DNA of 64,000 nt from Chlorops oryzae (GCA_020466095.1 CM035807.1:61447812-61511811); one strand, 5' to 3'. Positions 44,033 to 55,297 are shown, counted from the first letter of the stretch. Numbers and translations are program-made. Notes: generated by a model not told the origin, from the letters alone.

Positions 44033-44831
44033 TGTTGTAGCGTCGGGATGAGCGTCTACGCTGAGTAGGAATGAGAAGTCCTTTTGTTTAAACTTGATTA
44101 CAACTCTTAATTTAATTCCATTAAAATACAAAAATGTCCTATTCTAGCTCACTTAACTACCAGTATCCCTAGCTAACACTGAGATACACACTTTAACATT
44201 TTAGCTCGTGAGAAGGTGCGCTAAAGTTGAGATCTACTGATAATTTTCGTAGTTCCAAGCGAAGTCCTCCTCTATAGATCGATTATTAGCTTTTATAATC
44301 AGAAGGTGCTCTTCATGCACTTTCTTAAAGTCGGTCATTTCCAAAATGTTCTTCTGCGTCTCTTCATCATTCTATTTCTTCAGCTGGTTGTTGCTGTCGC
44401 CCTGACCCAGTTCTTCTTCCGCGCTGATGCAATCTTGAGTAATACTTGTTGTTGTGGGAGTTATACGGGAGCTGTGTCAATGAGGTGCATTGCCCCACAT
44501 TCTGCTGGGCCAAATTGATTGTTGTTGTTGCTATTGGCCATTGCTTATTTCCGCTATCGTCAGCTTAATTTCGGCTTTAAGCTTCGACCTGTTGTTCTTG
44601 TTTTTGTTCTTGGCATAGGTCAGCTTGTGCAGTTACTTCTGCTGACTCGCTGACCCATTGCCTTACACTCTACTGCTAGTTCGCCCGAACCGATCGCTTT
44701 ACTGGTCACTGTTGGCTTTGATTGTTTACGTCAGAATTTCTTATTCTGAGCGCTTATGGTTTTCTTGTTGCATTCTTCTGTTGATCGAGAAATGAGTAGA
44801 AGAACTGTTTGTACTGTTGTGACACACAACA
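44033..44831 (-). repeat. Element C 5' LTR
   Basis: 799 bp with TGTTGTGTG..CTACAACA ends on the minus strand, adjoining the PBS. It is similar to 19924-20629, which lacks about 95 bp of it. Confidence 0.8.
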
Positions 44832-45409
44832 CTCGAATCTTGAATGCATTAACTGCTACTTGAGTTAAGTATATGGATGCATGGCTTGACGGTACACCGT
44901 CGGAAATGTATGAATTTTCAAATTGTTTTGTAAGTTCAAGAATTTCAATGCTCAAATCATTTGCTGTGTTATTTTACTGTTTCACATTTTAAATTCGCGC
45001 CTGCTTTTGTTGATTCGCCTTTACATGTTAATAATAACTTGTTTATGATTCCATCAATTGTGGAGTCGTTTGATATGACCTTACGGGAATCTCCCTTCAA
45101 TTTATTTTTAACCAAAATGACTGCTGTTCGTTCATGTTGACCCATATTTTCCTTCAGGATTTCTAAGAAGTCTATAAAAGATTGTAAGTTTTGAGGTCGA
45201 CCATCAAAGTCACTGACCACTGAGGCAGCTAGCTTTACAAATTCCTGCTGCGACATTTTAAGTTCTGTACTGATTTTTTGTTCAATTCGAATATTTGGAT
45301 AGGTGCCTTTAGTATCGGCTTCACTCTCAATTTCTATCTCTGTATTGATTTCTTTTCCGATTGGAGTGTTTGGATCGGCTTCACTCTCGGTATTTTTCTT
45401 AATTGCCAC
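44832..45409 (-). pseudogene. gag: gypsy-B gag N-terminal part (fragment 4)
   Basis: A minus-strand frame from 45409 encodes a Glu/Lys-rich start and then MSQQEFVKLAASVVSDFDGRPQNLQSFIDFLE..KLKGDSRKVI, the Gag core type of 412/mdg1-like elements. A frameshift near 44970 leads to SIEILELTKQFENSYISDGVPSSHASIYL..AVNAFKIR, which stops at the element C LTR. The next codons, ASIAAFK, are at 19923. The N-terminal domain is therefore recoverable in order but frameshifted. Confidence 0.8.
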
Positions 45410-46427
45410 TGCTCATTTGATTTAGGTCTACCACTATTGCTTTTGTTAAAGAGCGTGAAATAGTTTCTCATATGTTAAACTTGGCCAAAATTCTCAATAT
45501 TTTATCTATCAGAGTCCAATACATTTTCAAAGCTTATTCTCTATGCTCCATTCGTAATTTATCGTACTGAGCACTCAAAGACTCTCTTATTTTGTTAGTT
45601 ATTTCACTGAACGCTGTGAGATGTTTTATTAAAGTTTCTTGTTTAAATTTTCGATTTCTACACAATTATTTGTAAAATCTTTTAAGATTTTCCTTTTCGT
45701 CGTCCAGATATGCAGTGACCATCTTTCCATATCTTAACCTTGTCCAAGTCCTTTGCCCTGCCAACATGTTTCTTTTTAAGGCTTCTACTGTGCATTATAT
45801 TAATTTTGAGAGCAAGTTCTAAGGATGCGATTACGATTTTTTTTGTTTGTTTGCTGCTTATCGAAAAAAATTTAAAAAAGTTTACATTTCGGAAATTTAT
45901 TTTTGAAATTTTTTTAAACAATGCTTTTTTTAGGAAGCCGCGAAATTTGCGTCATGCTACGCTGAATTGTTTAAGTCGCTTAAATATTAAAGGTGCTGTG
46001 AAGCACTCTTGCGTCGTAGCGCCGCTTTAATTTCCGCCAGTCTCTTCCAGTTTGTCTTCCTTATGTTTTCATTTGTTGTTGATTCTGCTTGGGGTATAAG
46101 TTGAGCTCTTAGCCTTCGAAGCCTGTCTTTCTCTCCGCCTCTTCACTAAGGTGTCGTAGTTGCTGGGATTGTGGTTAGTTGCTCCTCCTGTTTCTTTGCA
46201 CTGTGGGCTTTGCTGATATATCCGAGTTGACGGGCTAGGTATTCCCGGATTGAAATCGGGCGGTGACCTGCTGTTGGTTCAGCTTGCAGAGCCTTCTTAA
46301 GGATTTTTTTATGCTTAATAATTTGCGTCAAGGATATTCTCGAAAGTATTAAAGGCATTTGTATATCCTTCATTTAAAATTTTAAACTTTTTAATACACT
46401 TTTTTTCAAATTCCAGAGGTTTCACTC
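45410..46427. other. Region upstream of gypsy-B gag, weak retroelement-like frames
   Basis: Minus-strand open stretches (for example 46373-46146, with RPISIREYLARQLGYISKAHSAKKQ, and 45650-45540, with FSEITNKIRESLSAQYDKLRMEHRE) look Gag- or leader-like but are interrupted and not assignable. No LTR of gypsy-B is evident before the BEL insertion. Confidence 0.4.
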
Positions 46428-47029
46428 TGTTCGTTCTTCGCCGTGGCCGCTGCGCAGCCGAGCCTTTAATCCACGGCGAACGAACCGTCCTAACGATTAC
46501 TCCTTATTTTTTCTACAGCACTAGCTCGTCTGAAAGCTCTTTCCCAATACGTGGGAGAGAAAAAGAGTAAAAGTGGTCGGCAGTCTTCGACCGAGTCAGC
46601 TTCGATACGCACGCAACTTAAAACCCACCGATTTCGCAGTGTAATCGACGCAACCAAAAATTTATTTAACAAATTGAAAATAACAAGAAAAAAAAATCCA
46701 TCGCCACGAAGGCCGAATTTAAGTTAATTAAAAGGAATAGCAATTTTGTTTCCAAAGAAAAAAAAAAAAAAACAAAAAAAAGAGATAGTGAGTAAGGCGC
46801 CAAGAAGGCAAAGTTTCTATTTTAATTTGGAAAAAAATCGAAAAACCAAAAGAACAACATACTCGTGCATTATAAAACAAAACAAAAAAAAAACCCAAAA
46901 AAAAACCTCTTTTTTATTTTAAACGAATTACGGCGGCGCGAAAACCCAAATCAGAGAGAGAAAATTCCAGCGTCTTCGTCTCCAGCCAGACAGGTATGTC
47001 TCCTTTTATTGTTGTTCCTACCATTAACA
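46428..47029 (+). repeat. BEL 5' LTR with U3 hairpin and splice-donor-like site
   Basis: It starts TGTTCGTTCTTCGCCGTGG, and CCACGGCGAACGAAC follows about 25 bases later, giving a stem of about 15 bp at the LTR start. A consensus splice donor CAG|GTATGT lies at 46991-46999, near the LTR end. Confidence 0.9.
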
Positions 47030-48143
47030 TTTGGAGATCCCGTGCCAGGAGCCTGGAATCGGCTCCGGTGGACCAATCTTAGTAGGAAGGGAGAAAGTAC
47101 GCCACGTGTGCGTCAGGCTTTACCGCTATTCGCCCCACAGAAAAGTCAAGGGCAACACGATCCAAGCACGTGAAACACATCACCGTTTTGACTCATCCTT
47201 TCTCTTCATATTCGTATCATCTATCTCGCTCGCACATCCGTGTCGCCTTTGGTGGTGGTTTTTGTGCACAGTCGATATTGCAAAACAACCGGCACATAGC
47301 GGTTTGGCAAGCAGCATTTGGGTTTCTCGTTCCCTGTGAGAACGAACTGCGGTTTTTTTTCTTCGTTTCTTCTTTCTTTATTGCGTTGGGTTTTCGCTTG
47401 CGGAACACGCATAGAAATCGTTTGGGTTTTTTCCATTGCAAGTCCATACGAATTCAAGGCTAGCAGACAGCGAGCCAAGCAATCTGTATAACACATCGGG
47501 CTTACGTGCATTGTGTTGCGTAGGTCAGTTCTAACGCTGTGCGTTGCATCGAGCTTCGAACATAGAAGTTGATCGCATCGACTGTTCGAACGAACGTGTG
47601 TGAACGCAATTCGAACACCAAGTTCATATACGTTGAGTCTCTCTCCTTGCGCTCTGCCCGCGCTCTGCTTTCGCTTTGATGCATAATCGGAACTTTGCAA
47701 ACGGGTTGGAAAAACAAACTTTGAACAAATCGAACGCATCGAATTCTCTTTATATTTTATTGACAATTATTATACGATTTGGTTTTCTTTAATTGAATTT
47801 GGGGTTGCAGGAAATTTGTGGAGTGTTGCGAAGGTTAAGGTAAACAAATTTGAGGTACGCTACGGTAGGCATTGGTCGCATATACGCACTGCGGTTGCCG
47901 TTTTATAACTTGTATTGTTCCTTTTCGGCCGAGGTTTTTATCCCTTTTTCATAAACAGGCATCCAGTTCACGTCAAAAGCCGGCGATAATTTAGGTTTGC
48001 TTTAATTTTTACGGTGAATTGATCGAGCTTGCAGTGAATTCTTCGGACAATTATCTTGTCAGAATCGGGTTTCGTGATCAACATCCGTAAACAATATCGA
48101 TCCCTTACGGCATTTTAACTGCGCGGTTGCTGACCTCAAGAAC
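47030..48143 (+). other. BEL leader, 1.1 kb
   Basis: Non-coding between PBS and gag. It includes a pyrimidine-rich stretch ending GGTTGCAG at about 47810, which looks like a splice acceptor. No ORF with family signature. Confidence 0.6.
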
Positions 48144-49649
48144 ATGTGTGATGCAGCTATGAACAGCCATCCAATGAATCAAAGCGAGCAATTGCTGGAG
48201 CTTAAAATCGAACAACTGGTGTACGATTGGAATGAAGTGCGTCAAACGTATCGAGCAGCGGTCGAGAAAGGTGCCTGGAGTCCGGATGCGGCCGATTCTG
48301 CTGAAATTAGTCATCACGAGTGTCGCGATCTTCAGATGATAGCCAGAGCCAGGCTTCAGGAGATGCTACGAGAAATCACCCCCCAACATCCACCGCTGTC
48401 GAGCATTCGGGCGACCCCTCCACCTAACGACTTTCATGGAGAAGACAATTTCATCAGGGTACCACCGTGTGATACTGAAGTTTTTGCTGGTGGCTATAGT
48501 GAATGGCCAGCATTTCGAGACATGTTCACCGCGGTTTACGTCAACCATCCTCGGCTGCCCCCAGTGCAAAAGTTATACCATCTTCGCAGCAAGACGACGG
48601 GACCAGCGGGTGCTATCGTTAAAGGCTATCCGCTGTGTGGCGACAACTTTACGAATGCGTGGGAGGCTCTTAAGGCGCGATATGAGAACAAACGCATCCT
48701 CGTCGATCACCAATTAAAAAATTTATTCGACCTGCCTGCTATCCAAGATGAAACGCCGGAAGGAATCCTGCGCATACAAACAATCGTCAACGATTGCCTC
48801 AAGATGCTGAAGAGTCATGGAGTCGTATATATTTTGGATGCCCTGCTCGTTCATTTCTGTTCCAGGCGCCTTCCGGCGCAAACGATCGCACATTGGGAAC
48901 AGTCATTGGCGTCACATCGAGAGGTGCCAACGTGGCCAGAGATGAATGCCTTTTTGACTAAGCGATATGAAGTTGTTGAACGCCTTTCCAGCTTTAATGC
49001 ATTGGAGGCTCCCCATCCCGCTGTAAAACCCGACGTGCCTTCGACGAACGTGTTTCTCGCCCAAGAGCGGACCAATGGAGTCTGCGTCCTCTGTCGCGGC
49101 AACCATCCTCTACGCCAATGTGATGTGTTTCTCAAAATGTCGGTCGACGAACGTGTCCAAGCTGTTTCGCAGCACCATCGATGTCTCAACTGCCTTGCGA
49201 CTGGTCATCAAAAGGCAAAGGGTAATAGTACCTTTCGTTGCGCAAAGTGCAGAAAATCGCATCATACGCTTCTTCATTTTCCGAATCCAACGGCTACACA
49301 AAAGGGTCAAGGATCTTCAACCACACCGACGCCTCTTCAGGCTGACGACCCGTCTCCGCCGAGCCATCCGCCGCAGACTTCCGCGCCACCGAAGACTTCG
49401 AATTTTGTAACCGCCGACGGATCATCCACTTCGCAAGCACATGCGCACGTATCGATTAGCCAGACGCAAGTACTGTTGCCGACCGCGCTCACACACATAT
49501 TGCATCAAGGAGAGCGCTTTTTAGTGCGAGCCCTTCTCGACCAAGGACCTCAAAGGACGTTTATTACGGAACGGCTGCAGCTCCAATTGAATCTTCCAAC
49601 TACGCCCAAAGTGTGCAACGTATCCGGTATGGGCGGTCAGTGCACCTAA
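48144..49649 (+). CDS. gag: BEL Gag with zinc knuckles and start of protease
   Basis: 501 residues from the ATG at 48144. Residues 1-290 are the BEL/Pao Gag core (EWPAFRDMFTAVYVNHPRL.., KLYHLRSKTTGPAGAIV..). A cluster of Cys/His knuckles follows at about 310-375 (CVLCRGNHPLRQC, CLNCLATGHQKAKGNSTFRC, CRKSHHTLLH). A Pro/Ser/Thr-rich linker leads to the protease start, FLVRALLDQGPQRTFITERLQLQL. The active site reads D-Q-G rather than D-S/T-G, a variant I have the impression is common in insect BEL elements. The frame ends at 49649 by a frameshift, since the protease and pol continue in another frame from 49613. Confidence 0.9.
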   Translation: MCDAAMNSHPMNQSEQLLELKIEQLVYDWNEVRQTYRAAVEKGAWSPDAADSAEISHHECRDLQMIARARLQEMLREITPQHPPLSSIRATPPPNDFHGEDNFIRVPPCDTEVFAGGYSEWPAFRDMFTAVYVNHPRLPPVQKLYHLRSKTTGPAGAIVKGYPLCGDNFTNAWEALKARYENKRILVDHQLKNLFDLPAIQDETPEGILRIQTIVNDCLKMLKSHGVVYILDALLVHFCSRRLPAQTIAHWEQSLASHREVPTWPEMNAFLTKRYEVVERLSSFNALEAPHPAVKPDVPSTNVFLAQERTNGVCVLCRGNHPLRQCDVFLKMSVDERVQAVSQHHRCLNCLATGHQKAKGNSTFRCAKCRKSHHTLLHFPNPTATQKGQGSSTTPTPLQADDPSPPSHPPQTSAPPKTSNFVTADGSSTSQAHAHVSISQTQVLLPTALTHILHQGERFLVRALLDQGPQRTFITERLQLQLNLPTTPKVCNVSGMGGQCT

Positions 49650-52600
49650 GTTGCAAAAAAGAGTGTTCCATCATGCTCGCATCGCCTCGTTCTACGTTCG
49701 AGGATCAGATCGACGCCGTGGTGTTACCAAAGTTGACAAATTGGCTTCCAGCCAAACGGGTCTCCAACATGGATCCCCAAGAGTTTTCATCGCTTGAGCT
49801 CGCCGACCCCCACTTCATGAATCCAGGCCGCATCGATATGGTCATCGGCTCCGATATTATGCTTAAATTACTACGACCTGGAGTCAAAATGAATGTCGGA
49901 GGGAGTCTCGTAGCACAAAATTCAGTGTTCGGGTGGTATTTGAGTGGGCCCATCGCCAGCGAATCCACCGAAGCGTTTACGACGCAGGTCTCCTCCGGAG
50001 ACAACCATGAGTCGCTCTCCGAGCAACTCAAATCGTTTTGGGAACAAGAAGAGGTTCCACATTCCCCTCCGCCTCTTTCAGAGGACGTTTATTGTGAAGA
50101 GCTTTATGTTCAGACCACCGTTAAAAATTCCGAAGGTAGATATGTCGTACGTCTACCATTTAAGGTCGAATTTTCCAAATCCGCCTTACACTTAGGTGCA
50201 TCGCGATTCGGAGCGCTGACGCAATACCAGCGCCTGCAGAGAAGACTTGCAAAGCAGCCTCTTATGCGCGACACTTATAACTCCGTGTTAGCAGAGTATC
50301 TACAATATGATCACATGGAGCCATGCTCCAATTCTGAAATTATACACGAAAATAATTTCCTTTCTTTTTATCTTCCCCATCATGCAGTGATGAAGCCAGA
50401 GAGTACCTCCACCAAGGTGCGCGTCGTTTTCAATGCGTCACAGAAAACCTCGTCATCCTTATCGTTGAACGATGTGCTTCATGTCAGACCGGTGCTCCAA
50501 GCGGATTTGGTCATCCTTTTGCTCAACTGGAGGCTCTATCGATTCGTGTTTAACGGCGACATAGAGAAGATGTATCGACAGATGCAGGTGCATGAAGAGG
50601 ATCGAGCATTTCAACGCATCCTATTTCGCGAGGACGAGACTGGACCGGTCAAGGATTACGAATTGAAAACGGTGACGTTTGGAGTCAACTGTGCTCCATA
50701 TTTGGCCATTCGTACGCTTCATCAATTAGCAAACGATTCGGCGCACGACGCTCCTCAAGCAGCATTCATTTTGAAGAATGAAACGTACGTCGACGACGTC
50801 CTATCAGGCGGCCATACACTCGAAGCGGCATGTACAGCAAAAACGCAACTCATTCGCACGCTCGGCTCTGCGGGATTTCCGTTGAAGAAGATGACCGCGA
50901 ACCATGGCGAACTATTAAATGATGTCGCATCCTCACACCTGCTGGATGCCGAATTTTTGAAATTTAAATCTGCCAGCGATGCGAAAATGTTGGGAATCCG
51001 CTGGAACGCCATTGCCGATCGCTTTTCATACAAGCTAAATGCTCATTCTGCCGCATCATCGACGACCAAGGGACAGATTCTGTCTGATATTGCGAAAATT
51101 TTCGACCCAGCAGGATGGCTGACTCCGGTCATCATCCGAGCTAAGGTTCTCATGCAACAGCTGTGGCTCGAGGGCACTGAATGGGATCAGAGGGTGTCAG
51201 CTTAGGCTTTAGAACGCTGGAACGCTTTCGTCACTGACTTGTCATTCATCGAGCAGATTCAAATTCCGAGATGGGTACACTACGATCCTACTGTCACAGT
51301 TCAGCTCCACGGATTCTGTGATGCATCGGAGCGAGCATATTGTGCCGCACTCTACCTCCGCATCGAGAGCCCCAATCAAGTTTATTCGCACTTACTCACG
51401 GCAAAATCTAAGGTGGCTCCATAACAAACTGTGAGCTTACCACGGCTTGAGCTCTGCGCCGCTGTTCTCCTGTCAAATCCATCAACGCTCAGCTGCATAT
51501 TCACGAACATCAAACGGTTTTATGGACAGACGCCTCAATCGTGCTGGCATGGCTGAAACGTCCTCCGAATGCATGGAAGACTTACGTCGCCAACCGCATC
51601 TCCCAAATTCTAACCAACGTCGGAAATACTCCATGGCATCATGTTCGTTCGCGAGACAATCCAGCCGATTTGGGGACCCGAGGAGTGCTTGCTCAGGACC
51701 TTTGTGAAAATTCGTTTTGGTGGCACGGACCTTCATGGCTCGTCGAATCTCCAGATAAGTGGCCCCAACTTGAAACACCATCAGCCACAATAATCGAAGA
51801 ACGGAAGGCGGTCGCATTCACCGTCATTACTGACTCAGAGGATGTTCTCGCTAGGTTTTCATCATATGATAGGGCGCTTCGAGTCATCGGCTATGTCATG
51901 CGTTTCTACAGACAGGCGCGAAAGGAAATGGCACCGAGCCCCAATACACTCACACTTTCACAAGAGGAGCTGACGTTAGTAAGAAATCGTTTAATTTTAT
52001 TTTCACAAACATTTCATTATCCACTCGAGTATCAGGATCTCAGCGAAGGAAAGCCACTTGGAAAGAAGAGCGAGCTGTTATCTTTGAACCCTCTGCTTGA
52101 TGATGATGGACTCCTGCGCGTCAATGGTCGACTTATTCACGCCGAACTATCACTAGAGGAAAGGTATCCAATCATCGTGCCTGCTGCTTCGACGTTTTGC
52201 CGTTTATATTTGGATTTCGTACACCAAACGCTCTTGCATGGTGGCGCTCAACTCATGTTTCGCATGATACGACAAAATTTCTACATCGCGCGATTGAAGC
52301 GAAAGATCAAGGGCTGCATCACTCGCTGTCACATATGCACTATCCACACAACGATTGGAAATACAGATGATGGCTGCTTTGCCAGCCGAGAGGTCTACGT
52401 TATCGCTGCCGTTCACGCATACTGGCGTCGATTTTGCCGGACCATTCGACATCAAAAGCTCCACTCTGCGAACCGCTCCATATCTCAAGGGCTACGTCAG
52501 CGTATTTGTGTGTTTCGCCACTGAGGCAGTTCACCTCGAGCTATGCTCTGAGCTATCCACGATGTCGTTCCGAGCCGCGTTCGATCGATTCGTCGGGCGC

Positions 52601-53332
52601 CGGGGACTCCCTAAGAGAATTTTCTCCGACAACGGCCGAAATTTCATTGGCGCAAAAAATGCCCTAGATACCGAACTCGCCAACTTCATTTCGAGTGCCG
52701 CGGATGACCTTCAACGGAAATATTCCCTGCAAGGGTTCGAGTGGCATTTGATCCCGCCCCACGCACCTCACATGGGTGGATTATGGGAGGCGGCGGTTAA
52801 GAGCTTCAAGATCCACTTCGTCAAGGTGGCGGGCCCGCACAAATTCTCGTTTGAAGAATTCGCCACATTGCTCGCACGCATCGAAGGAGTCTTGAATTCG
52901 CGTCCGCTCACTCCGATGTCGGAAGATCCTGCAGACCTGTTAGCCCTAACGCCCGGACACTTCCTCCGAGGAGCCCCTCTCACAGCATGGCCCGAAGAAT
53001 CACAAGCCGATTTGCCGCTCACTACGCGATGGGAGAAGGTGAAGATTCTGCATCATCGCTTTGCTCAACGATGGAAAATGGAGTATCTCTTAAGTCTCCA
53101 TAAGAGAGATAAATGGAAAGTGCCGCAAGCGAATCTGAAGGTTGACGACTTCGTCGTCACCATGGACACTCAACTGCCCCCGTTTGAGTGGCGGAAAGGA
53201 AGAATTGTTCGAGCGCATCCTGGAGACGATGGTCTCGTGCGTATTGTCGATGTTAAAACGCAGTTCGGAGTCATTACAAGGCCAATCACCAAGCTCTGCC
53301 TGCTGCCAGTTGAAATCCCAGAAGTCTTATGA
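49613..53332 (+). pseudogene. pol: BEL pol: protease end, RT, RNase H, integrase; several breaks
   Basis: Frame 49613-51205 completes the protease (MVIGSDIMLKLLRPG) and encodes RT, with VRVVFNASQKTSSSLSLND and the polymerase box YVDDVLSG at about 50785-50810. A TAG at 51203 is followed by RNase H ([18 protein letters not shown]), a TAA at 51422 and a frameshift near 51470. A frame from 51541 carries the end of RNase H and the integrase zinc region (LLHGGAQLMFRMIRQNFYI..CHIC). A further frameshift near 52380 precedes the integrase core (52355-53332), with GVDFAGPF, FSDNGRNFIGA and HMGGLWEAAVKS supplying D, D and E. Domain order is normal for BEL/Pao; the element cannot make full-length Pol. 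Confidence 0.92.
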
Positions 53333-53420
53333 CTAGTATCCCTCATCCTTTCGCAACACTCCCCCCTCCCCCTTTCTTTGACTGTCACTGCTCATCTGCT
53401 CATCTTTTCCTCTTATTCGT

Positions 53421-53437
53421 TTCAGACAAGCGCCATG
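53421..53437 (+). promoter_or_regulatory. Splice-acceptor-like site immediately before the 3' ORF start
   Basis: A long pyrimidine tract (about 53340-53424) ends TTCGTTTCAG at 53425, and CGCCATGG with the start codon at 53435 follows 10 bases later. Together with the CAG|GTATGT donor in the 5' LTR, this would allow a spliced subgenomic mRNA. Inferred from sequence only. Confidence 0.5.
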
Positions 53438-54076
53438 GAACGACGACCATGCGTGGTGTGCGACGGGGCCCACGGCCTGAGTCGCTGTCGCCGCTTCCGC
53501 CGCTGGGCCACAGAGAAGCGATTGCTGGCAACGCAGCAGAACAAATGTTGCTTCGCCTGCCTCGGCTCGTCGCATCTGAGACGACACTGCCGGAATCCAG
53601 GAGGCTGTAAGATTTGTGGGCAGCGACATCACACACTGCTTCATCAGGAGCCACATGTACAGCCACCCGAGGAACCCGGCCCGTGGTGACCCCAAAGGGA
53701 GCGAGAACCTCTCCATGCAGCGCCGTCGCGTCGGCGCCGTTCCCGTCGACGCCGCCACTCCCGACCAGCACGCCTCCAATCCGAAGAGCGCCTTCCAAGG
53801 ACGCGCCACCGCCGTCTACTAGAAGGACAGCAAGACATGCGCTGTCGCGGCCGCTCCAACGCCGAGAGGCGCCGTTCACCGTCGATGCCCCGATCTCGGG
53901 AACGCGGCGAAGGCCGCAGCAGGGTTCGCTGGGCCCCCTCGCCGGCACGAAGCGCCGCCTCATCCCTGGACTACGACAGGAACGATGACTTGCCGGCCCC
54001 AAGATCAGACGACATGGCCATTATTCGGGAGCTGGTGCAGGAGGTGCGCGAGTTCCTGCACAGCCGAGACAAGTAA
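53435..54076 (+). pseudogene. BEL 3' accessory ORF with zinc knuckles
   Basis: From the ATG at 53435 an 84-codon frame encodes three Cys/His clusters, CVVCDGAHGLSRC, CCFACLGSSHLRRHC and CKICGQRHHTLLH. They have the same layout as the nucleocapsid-type knuckles of this element's Gag but a different sequence. It ends TGA at 53687. Other frames then stay open: Pro/Ala/Arg-rich (53614-53988) and 53837-54076, ending DDMAIIRELVQEVREFLHSRDK a few dozen bases before the PPT. A frameshifted original product of about 200 residues is likely. Position after integrase is where some BEL elements carry env, but there is no signal peptide or membrane segment. Function unknown. Confidence 0.6.
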
Positions 54077-54114
54077 GCAGGAAATACCGGTTGCGTAGCG
54101 CAAGGCGGGCAGTA

Positions 54115-54714
54115 TGTTCGTTCTTTGCCGTGGCCGCTGCGCAGCCGAGCCTTTAATCCACGGCGAACGAACCGTCCTAACGATTACTCCTTATTTTTTC
54201 TACAGCGCTAGCTCGTCTGAAAGCTCTTTCCCAATACGTGGGAGAGAAAAAGAGTAAAAGTGGTCGGCAGTCTTCGACCGAGTCAGCTTCGATACGCACG
54301 CAACTTAAAACCCACCGATCTCGCAGTGTAATCGACGCAACCAAAAATTTATTTAACAAATTGAAAATAACAAGAAAAAAAATCCATCGCCACGAAGGCC
54401 GAATTTAAGTTAATTAAAAGGAATAGCAATTTTGTTTCCAAAGAAAAAAAAAAAAAAAAAAAATAAGAGATAGTGAGTAAGGCGCCAAGAAGGCAAAGTT
54501 TCTATTTTAATTTGGAAAAAAATCTAAGAACCAAAAGAACAACATACTCGTGCATTATAAAACAAAACAAAAAAAAAACCAAAAAAAAAACCTCTTTTTT
54601 ATTTTAAACGAATTAACGCGGCGCGAAAACCCAAATCAGAGAGAGAAAATTCCAGCGTCTTCGTCTCCAGCCAGACAGGTATGTCTCCTTTTATTGTTGT
54701 TCCTACCATTAACA
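54115..54714 (+). repeat. BEL 3' LTR
   Basis: 600 bp, nearly identical to 46428-47029, followed by the CACTC duplication. Confidence 0.96.
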
Positions 54715-54719
54715 CACTC

Positions 54720-55297
54720 TTTAGACTGGCGCGGATCGCCGTGTTGTCTAAAAGAGTTCGTGGTATGGATTTGAGTGTTCAAATGTGATTGATTCCCTTT
54801 TTGAATATTTCTTACTGTTATACTTACAAACTGCTTACAAAGCTAACTTAACTACAATATTGATAACATTTGCATTTTTAAATTAAATAAACAAAATCGA
54901 TATCACCTAAATTTCGGAAAGCATAGCAACAGCCTCTCAAATTAAACAACACAAGCACGGCTGAGCCACACAACGCTGCTCAACCAATCGTATGCAGTAG
55001 CATTATTGCCAATTCGGCAATAGTGCATTTGCCCAAACAATTAAAGCTTAAACGTGGATCAATTGTTTAGCGCGCCCAGCGATCGGATAAGTGGTCGTAA
55101 GCAATGTTTATCAATCAAGTATAAAAGAATGCTTGTATGCCGCTGAACTTGAAAATATTGGGCCGTCAGCAAAGCGTTGGTCGCTAATTTTTATAATTTT
55201 TGTTGCGTGCCTGCTTGTGTGAGATATGAAGTGTTTGTGTGTGCGTCTGCTCATGCTACAACGGAAAAAAACCTGGAAAAATTAGTTGTTTATAGAG
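54720..55297. other. Unassigned sequence between BEL and hAT4
   Basis: An inverted motif CTCTTTAGAC..GTCTAAAAGAG lies next to the BEL end. A TATA-like AGTATAAAAGAATGC at about 55120, followed by a stretch lacking ORFs, could be a promoter of a retroelement LTR. No gene recognised. Confidence 0.35.

Larger units (their letters stand above)
19924..44831 (-). mobile_element. Element C: minus-strand LTR element inserted in gypsy-B gag
   Basis: A 5' LTR (44033-44831) is followed on the minus strand by a PBS at 44028-44011. A related 3' LTR (19924-20629) is preceded by a purine run (ACGGGAAAGA). Flanking 4-mers are CTCG on the right and CACG on the left, and gypsy-B gag continues in sense across both flanks. 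The internal region contains remnants of the same protein type as family X, but is degenerate and filled with later insertions: the tandem dimer 22036-32324, copy B 32586-39482 and the palindrome 41382-43283. That the two LTRs belong to one insertion is inferred from the flanking gag and the PBS/PPT placement. Confidence 0.65.
46428..54714 (+). mobile_element. BEL/Pao LTR retrotransposon, full length (8.3 kb)
   Basis: LTRs of 602 bp (46428-47029) and 600 bp (54115-54714) are flanked by the perfect 5-bp duplication CACTC (46423-46427, 54715-54719). A PBS region, TTTGGAGATCCCGTGCC, follows the 5' LTR, and the PPT AAGGCGGGCAGTA precedes the 3' LTR. Gag, protease, RT, RNase H and integrase follow in BEL order, with an additional small ORF after integrase. 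The interior is more GC-rich than its surroundings. LTRs are nearly identical, so insertion was recent, but the pol is already mutated. Confidence 0.96.

Noticed and set aside
46428..54714. env gene in the BEL element
   Set aside because: The post-integrase ORF has zinc knuckles and no signal peptide or membrane segment.
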